A stretch of DNA of 64,000 nucleotides from Bacteroidota bacterium (GTDB taxonomy: Bacteria > Bacteroidota > Bacteroidia > JAIBAJ01): positions 1 through 64,000 of the forward strand of contig CANJNG010000006.1 of NCBI GenBank assembly GCA_947475205.1. Direction: 5' to 3'. Both the position numbers and the translations under genes were made by a program. The notes under the pieces are model-generated. The model saw only the letters and a program-made list of their open reading frames with translations, was not told where the DNA came from and made no database searches. Within the stretch, counting starts at the first letter, position 1, and each line of letters opens with the position of its first letter. Positions 19,312 to 27,469 of the stretch are shown in pieces.

Positions 19312-20346
19312 ATGAAATTACAATCGTCTGCCCTTGCCATTTATGCATTATTGACAATTAGCTTTTTAGGTGTTTCGTGTGGAGATTCTAAAAACGGAGG
19401 TGAACGAAAAGCCAATGGTTCGGTTTCCTTGGGTGATACAATTAATGTAGCCGGACAACCCGCCACATCGCTACTGCCTTATACAATTAACAATCAGCAA
19501 TCGGCACAAATAGGGGTAAATGTTTTGGAGGGATTAACCAAAATTTCGCCCGAGGGAAAGGCTTTACCACTCATTGCCGAAAGTTTTGAGGTGGATAACT
19601 CGGGCTTGGTTTATAAATTTATACTTAAAAAGGGAATTAAATTTCATAACGATGCTTGTTTTTCGGGTGGCGAAGGGCGTGAACTAAATGCTGCTGATGT
19701 AATTTATTCGTTTCAGTTGCTTTGCAAAAATGTTCCCGAAAATGTGGCCTTTTCGTCCACTTTTCAATATTTAATCGAAGGTGCTGAGGATTTTTATAAC
19801 GGAAAGTCTTCGAGTGTTTCAGGATTTAAGTTGGTGGACGATTACACACTTTTGATTACCACCACAGTAAAGAACGAAACTTTGCCCCTGCTCCTAGCAG
19901 GCATTCAAACTGCAATTGTACCTCACGAAGCTGTGGAACGCTATGGCGATAAAGCCACAGTTGGAACAGGCCCGTTTTCTGTAAAAGTCACTGATGGGGC
20001 TATTAAGTTGCAACGAAACACTGCTTATTATATGAAGGATGAAATGGCCAATCAATTTCCCTATTTAGACGAGGTGGTGGTGAGCCATTTTCAATCAAAG
20101 ACCAACGAAATCGAGGCGTTTTTTGCCGGGAAATTGGATTTAGTATCGGGTATAACCCAAGAAGCCGCTAAAGAAATAATGGAACAATACAGTGCCGATT
20201 TTGAAAGCAAAGCCAATAAATATGTAATGGAAAGCATGGGCGATGTGTCGAGCTCCGATTTGTTTGTTATTCGTAAAGCCAATTTAAAGGGATATAAACT
20301 TAATTCGGAGGGCACAGTAAATTGGGCAAATGTGTTTGTGAAGTAG
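19312..20346 (+). CDS. ABC transporter substrate-binding protein, family 5 (peptide/nickel type), unusually short
   Basis: Lipobox SFLGVSCGDSK; GVNVLEGLTKISPEGKALPLIAESFEVDNSGLVYKFILKKGIKFHND. 344 aa, apparently lacking the middle/C-terminal lobe. Confidence 0.75.
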   Translation: MKLQSSALAIYALLTISFLGVSCGDSKNGGERKANGSVSLGDTINVAGQPATSLLPYTINNQQSAQIGVNVLEGLTKISPEGKALPLIAESFEVDNSGLVYKFILKKGIKFHNDACFSGGEGRELNAADVIYSFQLLCKNVPENVAFSSTFQYLIEGAEDFYNGKSSSVSGFKLVDDYTLLITTTVKNETLPLLLAGIQTAIVPHEAVERYGDKATVGTGPFSVKVTDGAIKLQRNTAYYMKDEMANQFPYLDEVVVSHFQSKTNEIEAFFAGKLDLVSGITQEAAKEIMEQYSADFESKANKYVMESMGDVSSSDLFVIRKANLKGYKLNSEGTVNWANVFVK

Positions 20347-20407
20347 GTTTTACGTCTTTCTTTCTATTGACCGATAGCAAGTACGAAAGCCGCAACCTCA
20401 AATTACC

Positions 20408-20797
20408 CTACTCCACCACCACTTTTCTGTTCATCACACCTGTTTCAAACGAAAGACGAGCCAAATAAACTCCGGCGGAAAGGCCGCTATAAGGCAAAGT
20501 AAACGTTTTGGTATTTGCAACAGACGAACTAAGCACCAATTGCCCCGACATAGCATAGAGTTCCACAGTTTCTCTTTCAATTTCTTTGTCTGAAACCACA
20601 TTCAGTATATTGTCGAACATAAATTGCAAAGCATGATTTTGACTGGATACAGTTTGGGCTTCATCATTCCCTATTCGCAGAAAGAAGCGACCTGTTTCTT
20701 CATCGCCGGGAGAAATGGTAAACTCATAGCTATTTTGGTTTGTAAGACTATAGAAAATGTTCAAATTTCTATCCTCCAAAATACATACATGTTTCAA
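20408..20797 (-). pseudogene. C-terminal remnant of a T9SS-secreted protein (type A sorting domain)
   Basis: VELYAMSGQLVLSSSVANTKTFTLPYSGLSAGVYLARLSFETGVMNRKVVVE with no signal peptide or catalytic domain upstream. Confidence 0.6.
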
Positions 20798-21040
20798 ACG
20801 ACACTGAAAACCAATAGGAAATTATTGTCTTATACTTTCTGCGTTGTGGAATCTTAACCACGAACTTACTAATCACTGACACCAAAGTTCCTATCATATG
20901 CATTTGAATACCGGTGTGACAAATTGTGGCAATTTATTTACCCAACAGGTCCCCACGAATTTTATCACCTCACAAAATTTTACACCATTTAACAATAAAA
21001 TGTAATCACATTCGTTCAAATAGTTATCTTCGTGTAAATT

Positions 21041-23734
21041 TTGGAAACCGCCAACAAATCTTCAAACAACTGGAAATATCTGCGATGGGGGGTGTCTTCT
21101 GTTTTCGGTCTTTTGGTGTCGGCGGTTTTGGGCGGACTTGCCGTTAGCTATTTTTATGAGGATGAAATAAAAGCGTATGTTCTCCAAGAATTAAACAAAA
21201 ACCTCAAAACCGAACTCAAGGTAGGCGACAACACCGAGGTTTCATTTATCCGAAAATTCCCTTACACCTCTGTTAAACTTAACGATGTGTATGCCCTTGA
21301 AGTAAGCAAGAAGACAAATAAAGATACGCTGTTTTCTTTCGATGGGGTGTTTTTGCAATTCAATATTGTGGATATTCTCCGGCAGAATTACAATATCCGA
21401 AACGTTCAGGTGGAGGATGGTTTTGTGAGAATAAAAGTGGATAAAAACGGAGTAGGCAATTACGACATTTTCAAGAAAACCGACTTCAAGCAGGGCTCTT
21501 TCTCCTTAAAATTAGATAAAGTGTTTTTGAAAGGAATTACTTTCAATTATGCTAACCGCTCCACCGACCTCGACTTTTCAGGCAAAGCCGATGAACTCAA
21601 TTTGAGCGGAAATTTCTCCGACAAAGTGTATGATATGGACTTGCTGGGGCGGGCTATCTTATGGAATATCGACCACAAAGGAACTCGATTACTAAAAACA
21701 AAACGCATCCGTATTGAAGGCCAAGCCAAGGTGGACAATGTGTTAAAACAGTATATTTTTGAAGATGCTAGCCTGAAAGTAGCCGATTTGCAATTAGCTT
21801 TAAATGGGAAAATTGCCGAAAAAGGTGCTAATACGTTTGTGGACTTAAACCTTAGGGGCAAGGATATGAATATTGGCTCTATCCTGTCGTTGGTGCCGGA
21901 AAAATACAACGATGAAATTGAGCAATATAAAAGCACCGGAACATTCTATTTTACGGGGAACATTACCGGGCTGATAGGTCAGAACAAATTTCCGCAGGTG
22001 GAAGGCAGTTTTGGGATTAAGGATGCTGAGATAACTGCTGATGGAAAGGGCTTACCACTCAAATCGGTTAATCTTACGGGATACTACACCAATGGCTTAA
22101 AGCAAAATGGAGAAACTACCCGCATAGAGATTAAGAAATTCCATGCCACAATGGGCAGCGGGAAAATTAATGGAAGCTTTTATGCCGAGAACTTTGCTTC
22201 ACCAACGGTTAATTTGGCTTGCAATGCCAATTTGAATTTAACCGAATTGCAAAAGTTTGTGCAACTTGACACCTTGCAGGAAATAGCCGGACAAGTGGCT
22301 CTTAACCTCGATTTCAAAAGCCATTTGCTCAAACCCTGGCAACTCACCAAGGCCGATTTCAGCCATGCTGCAATTAGCGGGAAATTGGATGTTAAGGATG
22401 CTTACTTTATGCTGAAAGGCAATCCCAACGATTTCCGTGATTTTGATGGAACGTTTAATTTTAAAGGTAATGAACTAAATATCGAAGATTTTTCGGGCTT
22501 TATTTCCGAAAGCGATTTCAGTTTAAATGGTTATTTCCGAAACCTGTTGCCTTACCTGTTGCTGGATAGAAGTGGTGATTTGTATATGAACGCTACCCTC
22601 ACCGCCGACCGCATAAACATTGACGATATTTTGGCGAAGATGCCCAAGAATAGAAATCAGGACACTGTTTTCAATCTTAAAATACATCCTAATGCCGATG
22701 TGGTTTTACTGTTGGATGTAGAGGAAATTAATTTCAAGAAGTTTAAGGCTGCAAACGTTTCGGGTAACGTAATGATGAAGAATCAAATTGTGAATTTGAA
22801 TGGCATCAACCTCGAAACATTGGGTGGAGAAATATCGCTTTCGGGTGAAATTGACGGCCGGAAATCGAATAAGATTATGGTGAACGGCCACACCTCGGTT
22901 CGCAATGCCGATATGGCTTCGCTTTTTACGAGTATGGATAATTTCGGACAGCAGTTTATCACTGCCGAAAACATTAAAGGCACGGCAGGGCTTAGTGCTA
23001 CGTTTGCTTTTCCGATGTCGCCTGCCCTGGAAATCAATACCAATGAGTTGGAGGCCGAAGCTAATGTTTCGGTTGAAAAGGGCGAGCTGCAAAACTTTAT
23101 GCCTTTGCAGAAACTGGCTCGTTTTGTTGGCTTAGATGAATTGAAAAACATTCGCTTTGCAACGCTTCAAAATACTATCTCTATCAAAGACAGTAAAATC
23201 TCCATTCCGCAAATGGATTTGAACAATAATTTGCTGAACATAAAATTGGAAGGCACCCATTCGTTTGACAATAGTATTGACTACCATTTCAATCTAAAAC
23301 TGAGCGATGTTTTGGCTCAGAAAATGAATAAGACAGTAAATACGGAATTTGGCGAAGAAGAAAATGATGCCGGCAAAACTTCCATTTTCCTAAAAATGAC
23401 CGGAAAGGCATCGAACCCAATATTTGCATATGATATGGGCGGAGTAAAACAAAAACTCAAAACCGACTGGAAGGCCGAAAAGAAGAACATAAAAACTACG
23501 CTTCGAAATGAGTTTAGCCGCCAACTGAACGATACCGTTACTAAAGCTTCTACAGGGCAAAAACCCAAGCTGAAAATGAGTTGGGAAGAATCGCAACCCG
23601 CCGAAAGCGATGAGCCTGAAATTTTAAAAGCCAAGCAACCCGGCTCTAAAATAGATACACCTAAAACCCGCAAGAATGGAAGGGCTAAAGAGCCTAAGGA
23701 AGAGGTGGAGAAGGCGAAGGTGGATTGGGAGTAA
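21041..23734 (+). CDS. AsmA family protein
   Basis: N-terminal TM, LSVGDNTEVSFIRKFPYTSVKLNDV-type start and long beta-rich AsmA-like body; C-terminal charged tail EVEKAKVDWE. TTG start. Confidence 0.85.
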   Translation: METANKSSNNWKYLRWGVSSVFGLLVSAVLGGLAVSYFYEDEIKAYVLQELNKNLKTELKVGDNTEVSFIRKFPYTSVKLNDVYALEVSKKTNKDTLFSFDGVFLQFNIVDILRQNYNIRNVQVEDGFVRIKVDKNGVGNYDIFKKTDFKQGSFSLKLDKVFLKGITFNYANRSTDLDFSGKADELNLSGNFSDKVYDMDLLGRAILWNIDHKGTRLLKTKRIRIEGQAKVDNVLKQYIFEDASLKVADLQLALNGKIAEKGANTFVDLNLRGKDMNIGSILSLVPEKYNDEIEQYKSTGTFYFTGNITGLIGQNKFPQVEGSFGIKDAEITADGKGLPLKSVNLTGYYTNGLKQNGETTRIEIKKFHATMGSGKINGSFYAENFASPTVNLACNANLNLTELQKFVQLDTLQEIAGQVALNLDFKSHLLKPWQLTKADFSHAAISGKLDVKDAYFMLKGNPNDFRDFDGTFNFKGNELNIEDFSGFISESDFSLNGYFRNLLPYLLLDRSGDLYMNATLTADRINIDDILAKMPKNRNQDTVFNLKIHPNADVVLLLDVEEINFKKFKAANVSGNVMMKNQIVNLNGINLETLGGEISLSGEIDGRKSNKIMVNGHTSVRNADMASLFTSMDNFGQQFITAENIKGTAGLSATFAFPMSPALEINTNELEAEANVSVEKGELQNFMPLQKLARFVGLDELKNIRFATLQNTISIKDSKISIPQMDLNNNLLNIKLEGTHSFDNSIDYHFNLKLSDVLAQKMNKTVNTEFGEEENDAGKTSIFLKMTGKASNPIFAYDMGGVKQKLKTDWKAEKKNIKTTLRNEFSRQLNDTVTKASTGQKPKLKMSWEESQPAESDEPEILKAKQPGSKIDTPKTRKNGRAKEPKEEVEKAKVDWE

Positions 23735-23736
23735 TT
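23711..23736. repeat. Direct repeat copy 1 (3' end of asmA-like gene): AAGGCGAAGGTGGATTGGGAGTAATT
   Basis: 26 bp identical to 26003-26028. Confidence 0.95.
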
Positions 23737-23762
23737 CTACCGAAGAACAAGTATGTTCAATA

Positions 23763-23792
23763 AAAAAGCGAAGCCAAGGCTTCGCTTTTTTT
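23763..23792. terminator. Bidirectional terminator-like hairpin after the asmA-like gene
   Basis: AAAAAAGCGAAGCCaaGGCTTCGCTTTTTTT. Confidence 0.85.
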
Positions 23793-23832
23793 GTGGACGC
23801 ATAACATATTTATCCTCAAGACCAGCTACCCC

Positions 23833-24078
23833 TCAACTAATTCGTTTCACAATCCAGCCACTGCCATCGGGCATACGGCCCCGCTCGAAGGTGCGGCCAT
23901 ATTTGCGGCCCACTTTCTCTACTGCATCATAGGGTGGGCGTTTCGATTTCCAATCATCTCGGGTAATTATTAAGCCCTCTCCCACCTGCAATTGTTTTAC
24001 AGCGGCAGTTACTATGGTTTCGCGGCCATTACTGATGGGGGTAATGGCTGATGCTTCTTCGGGCGGGAGTATTCGCAT
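23833..24078 (-). CDS. Small hypothetical protein (81 aa)
   Basis: Complete ORF starting MRILPPEEASAITPISNGRETIV; no family recognised. Confidence 0.5.
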   Translation of the reverse strand: MRILPPEEASAITPISNGRETIVTAAVKQLQVGEGLIITRDDWKSKRPPYDAVEKVGRKYGRTFERGRMPDGSGWIVKRIS

Positions 24079-24132
24079 GGTTTAATTGAGCATTAAAATT
24101 CAGGCAAAAATATTCAAATAACCATAACAACT

Positions 24133-24342
24133 CCGTAAAACAGTGAAATAACTGAGCAAAAAAGTAAATTATGTCAGTTTAGAAGTAATAAATAGCAGTT
24201 TAGATGTAATATAACGCAGTTTAGAAGTAAGTTTAATGAGCATATAAGTAAGTTAATTCAGTTTATGTGTAATATTTTGTAATATAGAAGTAATATAAAG
24301 CAGTTTAGAAGTAATAAATTTGACTACAGAAGTAAGTTTGAT
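24133..24342. repeat. AT-rich tandem array, exact 21-bp period, 8 clear plus 2 degenerate units, consensus CAGTTTAGAAGTAATATAAAG
   Basis: Units at 24175, 24196, 24217, 24238, 24259, 24280, 24301, 24322 (weaker at 24133, 24154); an AAGTAA-like core recurs every 21 bp. Confidence 0.9.
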
Positions 24343-24410
24343 GTCGTTCAAAATACATTAATTGAACTAATTGGCTAATTAACTTCGTAATGTATGTTCA
24401 ATTGTAAACA

Positions 24411-24440
24411 AAAAAAGCCCGCCAAAAGGCGAGCTTTTTT
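24411..24440 (-). terminator. Terminator for the 24459-24944 gene
   Basis: AAAAAAGCCCGCCaaaaGGCGAGCTTTTTT hairpin with T-run. Confidence 0.75.
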
Positions 24441-24458
24441 AATTAACGAAATACCCGT

Positions 24459-24944
24459 TTATGGGTTAGGAACGATAGGTGTTTGTGGACCTTGGCCTTC
24501 ATAAGCACCTTTTAATTCATCAACCACCACATCGGCTCCCACAACTTGTCCGGTGTAGCGTTTGCCATTGTCATAGAGGTCGTCCATGTAGGTAAGGGCG
24601 GTGTTGCCAAGGTTTAGGCCGAGGTCTTGAAGCCTATCTTGCAATTCGGCTACTGCCATTCCTAATTCTTTTAAAAACGCCCATGAATTAAGGGCATCTT
24701 GTGCCGAAACTGTGGGAATAGCCGGGCCAATAAGTGCCGGATAGGCCGGCCCGAGGTTGTTTACAGCCTTTAACACATACGGAATCCGTTCTTCGGCAAC
24801 AGCATGTATGCTTTGCCTTTCTTCTTTGGTGAGGGTAACTACCTGCACAGCATTTAATGCTGCTATTGCGGCGTTTACGTCACCTAAAATTGCAGTTTGT
24901 TGGGCTGGAGTAAACTGCACACTCAGTCTGTCTATTATTGCCAT
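24459..24944 (-). CDS. Hypothetical protein (161 aa)
   Basis: Complete ORF MAIIDRLSVQFTPAQQTAILGDVNAAIAALNAV...; terminator immediately downstream. Confidence 0.6.
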   Translation of the reverse strand: MAIIDRLSVQFTPAQQTAILGDVNAAIAALNAVQVVTLTKEERQSIHAVAEERIPYVLKAVNNLGPAYPALIGPAIPTVSAQDALNSWAFLKELGMAVAELQDRLQDLGLNLGNTALTYMDDLYDNGKRYTGQVVGADVVVDELKGAYEGQGPQTPIVPNP

Positions 24945-25192
24945 TTTGTTTTTGATTTATGCCTCGTTTGTTTCGGGGCGGTTAATAAAAATTTGATGAG
25001 GCAAAAATATTTCGACTTTTTATTTAATAGTTAATAGTTTTGTTAAAAAGTATTAAAAATAGATAATTTTTTACTGATACACCTTCTGTGGCCTTCGGTG
25101 CTTTCCCTGAGAAATACTTTTTGCTCACAGAAAACGCAGAAAAGCACAGAAGCTATTAATTGTCAATTGTCCATTTTACATTGTCAATTTCT

Positions 25193-25285
25193 TACTGATA
25201 CACCACCCGCTCTGCCTTTAAGCCTTCGGTGGTTTCGAGTTGGAGGATGTAGATGCCTTTGGGGAGGGAAGAAATATAGAAACTA
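25193..25285 (-). pseudogene. T9SS C-terminal sorting-domain tail remnant
   Basis: Reverse complement reads YISSLPKGIYILQLETTEGLKAERVVYQ-stop, without any start, immediately after the stop of the 25283-25906 ORF. Confidence 0.7.
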
Positions 25286-25906
25286 CAAACTATCCGTTTC
25301 CAGCACCCACCAGTTCCCATACCAGCTAAACGCTACTACCCCATATTGCTTATTGTAATATAGCTCCGGGCAGCAATCAAATTGGTTTGTTGTAGAATGG
25401 TATAAATCATAAAATGTTTTAGACCCAAGTTGGGCACTGGCCATATCGGGAGCTTTAGGGATGGTTAAGGTGTGTCTAGAATAACAGGTATTACTTGAAA
25501 AACGCCCAATATCAATTCCAAAGTTGCTTTTCTCTATAAAGTTTGGGCTAATTAGATAGTTTATTACTAAAAGGGCATAGTTACTTGATCGAAAAGTAAG
25601 TCCTGCTGATTCGTAATAAAAACAGGTGTCATTTATTTTAGATGTGAAATTATCATAATATCCACTGTATAGTGTATCAAACTTAAAGTATATGAGTGAG
25701 TCGGACGAGACACTTTTAAAATAATATCCTTCACTCTGGCCAGCACTATTAATATACGAAAAGTTCTCAGTAGAAAGTGCTGAAAAAACTGAAACACAAG
25801 TAGTATCTATTGGCGGTGGAGGCGGTGGTTTTACAATAGGATTATCAGGCTTATGGCAGGAAGCAATTATTACTAACAACAAAATAATGGCAACTCTGTT
25901 AATCAT
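25283..25906 (-). CDS. Hypothetical lipoprotein
   Basis: MINRVAIILLLVIIASCHKPDNP lipobox; 207 aa. Confidence 0.6.
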   Translation of the reverse strand: MINRVAIILLLVIIASCHKPDNPIVKPPPPPPIDTTCVSVFSALSTENFSYINSAGQSEGYYFKSVSSDSLIYFKFDTLYSGYYDNFTSKINDTCFYYESAGLTFRSSNYALLVINYLISPNFIEKSNFGIDIGRFSSNTCYSRHTLTIPKAPDMASAQLGSKTFYDLYHSTTNQFDCCPELYYNKQYGVVAFSWYGNWWVLETDSL

Positions 25907-26002
25907 TGTATTGAAATTTTATAGTGATATACTTCTCTTCCCGCTTCAAAGATATAAATTATATATACACCTCGTTGCAAGAGAGGGTAAGCGGGGGTAG
26001 AA

Positions 26003-26028
26003 AAGGCGAAGGTGGATTGGGAGTAATT
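26003..26028. repeat. Direct repeat copy 2: AAGGCGAAGGTGGATTGGGAGTAATT
   Basis: 26 bp identical to 23711-23736; reading frame again encodes VEKAKVDWE-stop. Confidence 0.95.
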
Positions 26029-26073
26029 TTCTTTTAGTTTTCAACAATTATTCAAAGAAAAAAGAGAAACCTA

Positions 26074-26081
26074 TATTTTTG
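26074..26081 (+). promoter_or_regulatory. Bacteroidota -7 element TATTTTTG upstream of the DUF3127 gene
   Basis: Match to TAnnTTTG ~38 nt upstream of ATG 26120. Confidence 0.45.
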
Positions 26082-26119
26082 TTTCCTAAAAATATTTTTA
26101 ACCTAAAAATCACATTCAA

Positions 26120-26572
26120 ATGCCAAACGAAATAATTGGTCGCTTATTCAAATTTGCCGGAGAGAAAACAGGACAAGGCCAAAACGGCCCATGGATTAAT
26201 TTAACGGTGGTGTTTGAAACCACTACCGATCGTTTTCCAAAGAAAGTTGCTCTACAGTTTTGGGGCGACAGGGCTACGGAAATCAAGAACTTTCAACCCG
26301 GCGACGAACTTCGGGTGTCTTTCGATATTGAAAGCCGCGAGTATCAGGACAAGTGGTACACCGATGCCCGTGTTTGGAAAGTAGAACGCATTGGTGCCAC
26401 AACTGCTCCCGGGGCTACTTATGTAAACACTCAGCAAGCTGCACCCCAGCAACAAGCCGCATCCGGATACAGCCAACCTGCTTCTGCTTATAGCCAACCT
26501 GCTGCACCTGCACCATCAGCCGATAGTTTTAACTCTACTATCGCACCTGCCGACGACGATTTACCATTCTAA
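26120..26572 (+). CDS. DUF3127 (SSB/OB-fold-like) protein with SSB-type acidic C-terminal tip
   Basis: NEIIGRLFKFAGEKTGQGQNGPWINLTVVFETT...; Q/A/P-rich linker; ends ADDDLPF. Confidence 0.85.
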   Translation: MPNEIIGRLFKFAGEKTGQGQNGPWINLTVVFETTTDRFPKKVALQFWGDRATEIKNFQPGDELRVSFDIESREYQDKWYTDARVWKVERIGATTAPGATYVNTQQAAPQQQAASGYSQPASAYSQPAAPAPSADSFNSTIAPADDDLPF

Positions 26573-26677
26573 TTCTAACTAACGATTGGAGATTTTCTCC
26601 AATGGATTTTCTTAACCAAAAGTTTGGGTAGTTCATCTATTCAAACTTTTGGTTCTTTATTTTAACCCTCTTTCACT

Positions 26678-27445
26678 ATGTCAAAACGCCCGACAATACT
26701 TGTAACCAACGATGATGGTATAACTGCACCCGGCATTCGTGCTTTGGTTGAAGCCATGAAAACCCTTGGCGATGTGGTGGTGGTTGCCCCCGATAGCCCG
26801 CAAAGTGCAATGGGACACGCCATCACCATAAGCAAACCGCTGAGGATGTATAAAACGGAAGTTCATGGCGAGGTGTTGGGTTACCAATGCAGCGGCACTC
26901 CGGTAGATTGTGTGAAATTGGCTGTAAACAAAATTCTGCACCGCTTGCCCGATTTATGTGTAAGTGGAATTAACCACGGCAGTAATTCTTCCATAAACGT
27001 AATTTATTCGGGAACGATGAGTGCCGCAATGGAAGGTGCAATAGAGGGCATACCCAGCATTGGTTTCTCTCTATTAAATTATGCTCAGGATGCCGACTTC
27101 AGTGCCGCGAAAGAAATTGCCATAAAAGTAGCCAGTGAGGTGTTGAAGAACGGCCTTCCGAAAGACACCTTACTAAATGTGAATATACCCAATTTAAGTT
27201 CAGAGAATATTAAAGGAATTAAGATTTGCCGTCAGGCTCGTGCTAAATGGGAAGAGAAATTTGACGAACGTAAAGACCCGCACGGACAGCCTTACTATTG
27301 GCTTACAGGCCAATTTATTAATATGGATAAGGGGGAAGATACCGATGAATGGGCTTTAGCCAATGGCTATGTATCTATTGTTCCGGTGCAGTTTGATTTA
27401 ACTGCCCATCATGCAGTTTCTTTATTGAATCAGTGGGAGCTTTAG
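26678..27445 (+). CDS. surE: 5'/3'-nucleotidase SurE
   Basis: ILVTNDDGITAPGIRALVEAM...APDSPQSAMGHAIT...SGINHGSN. Confidence 0.97.
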   Translation: MSKRPTILVTNDDGITAPGIRALVEAMKTLGDVVVVAPDSPQSAMGHAITISKPLRMYKTEVHGEVLGYQCSGTPVDCVKLAVNKILHRLPDLCVSGINHGSNSSINVIYSGTMSAAMEGAIEGIPSIGFSLLNYAQDADFSAAKEIAIKVASEVLKNGLPKDTLLNVNIPNLSSENIKGIKICRQARAKWEEKFDERKDPHGQPYYWLTGQFINMDKGEDTDEWALANGYVSIVPVQFDLTAHHAVSLLNQWEL

Positions 27446-27469
27446 GCAGCACTGCTTTCTGTTTTCCTA

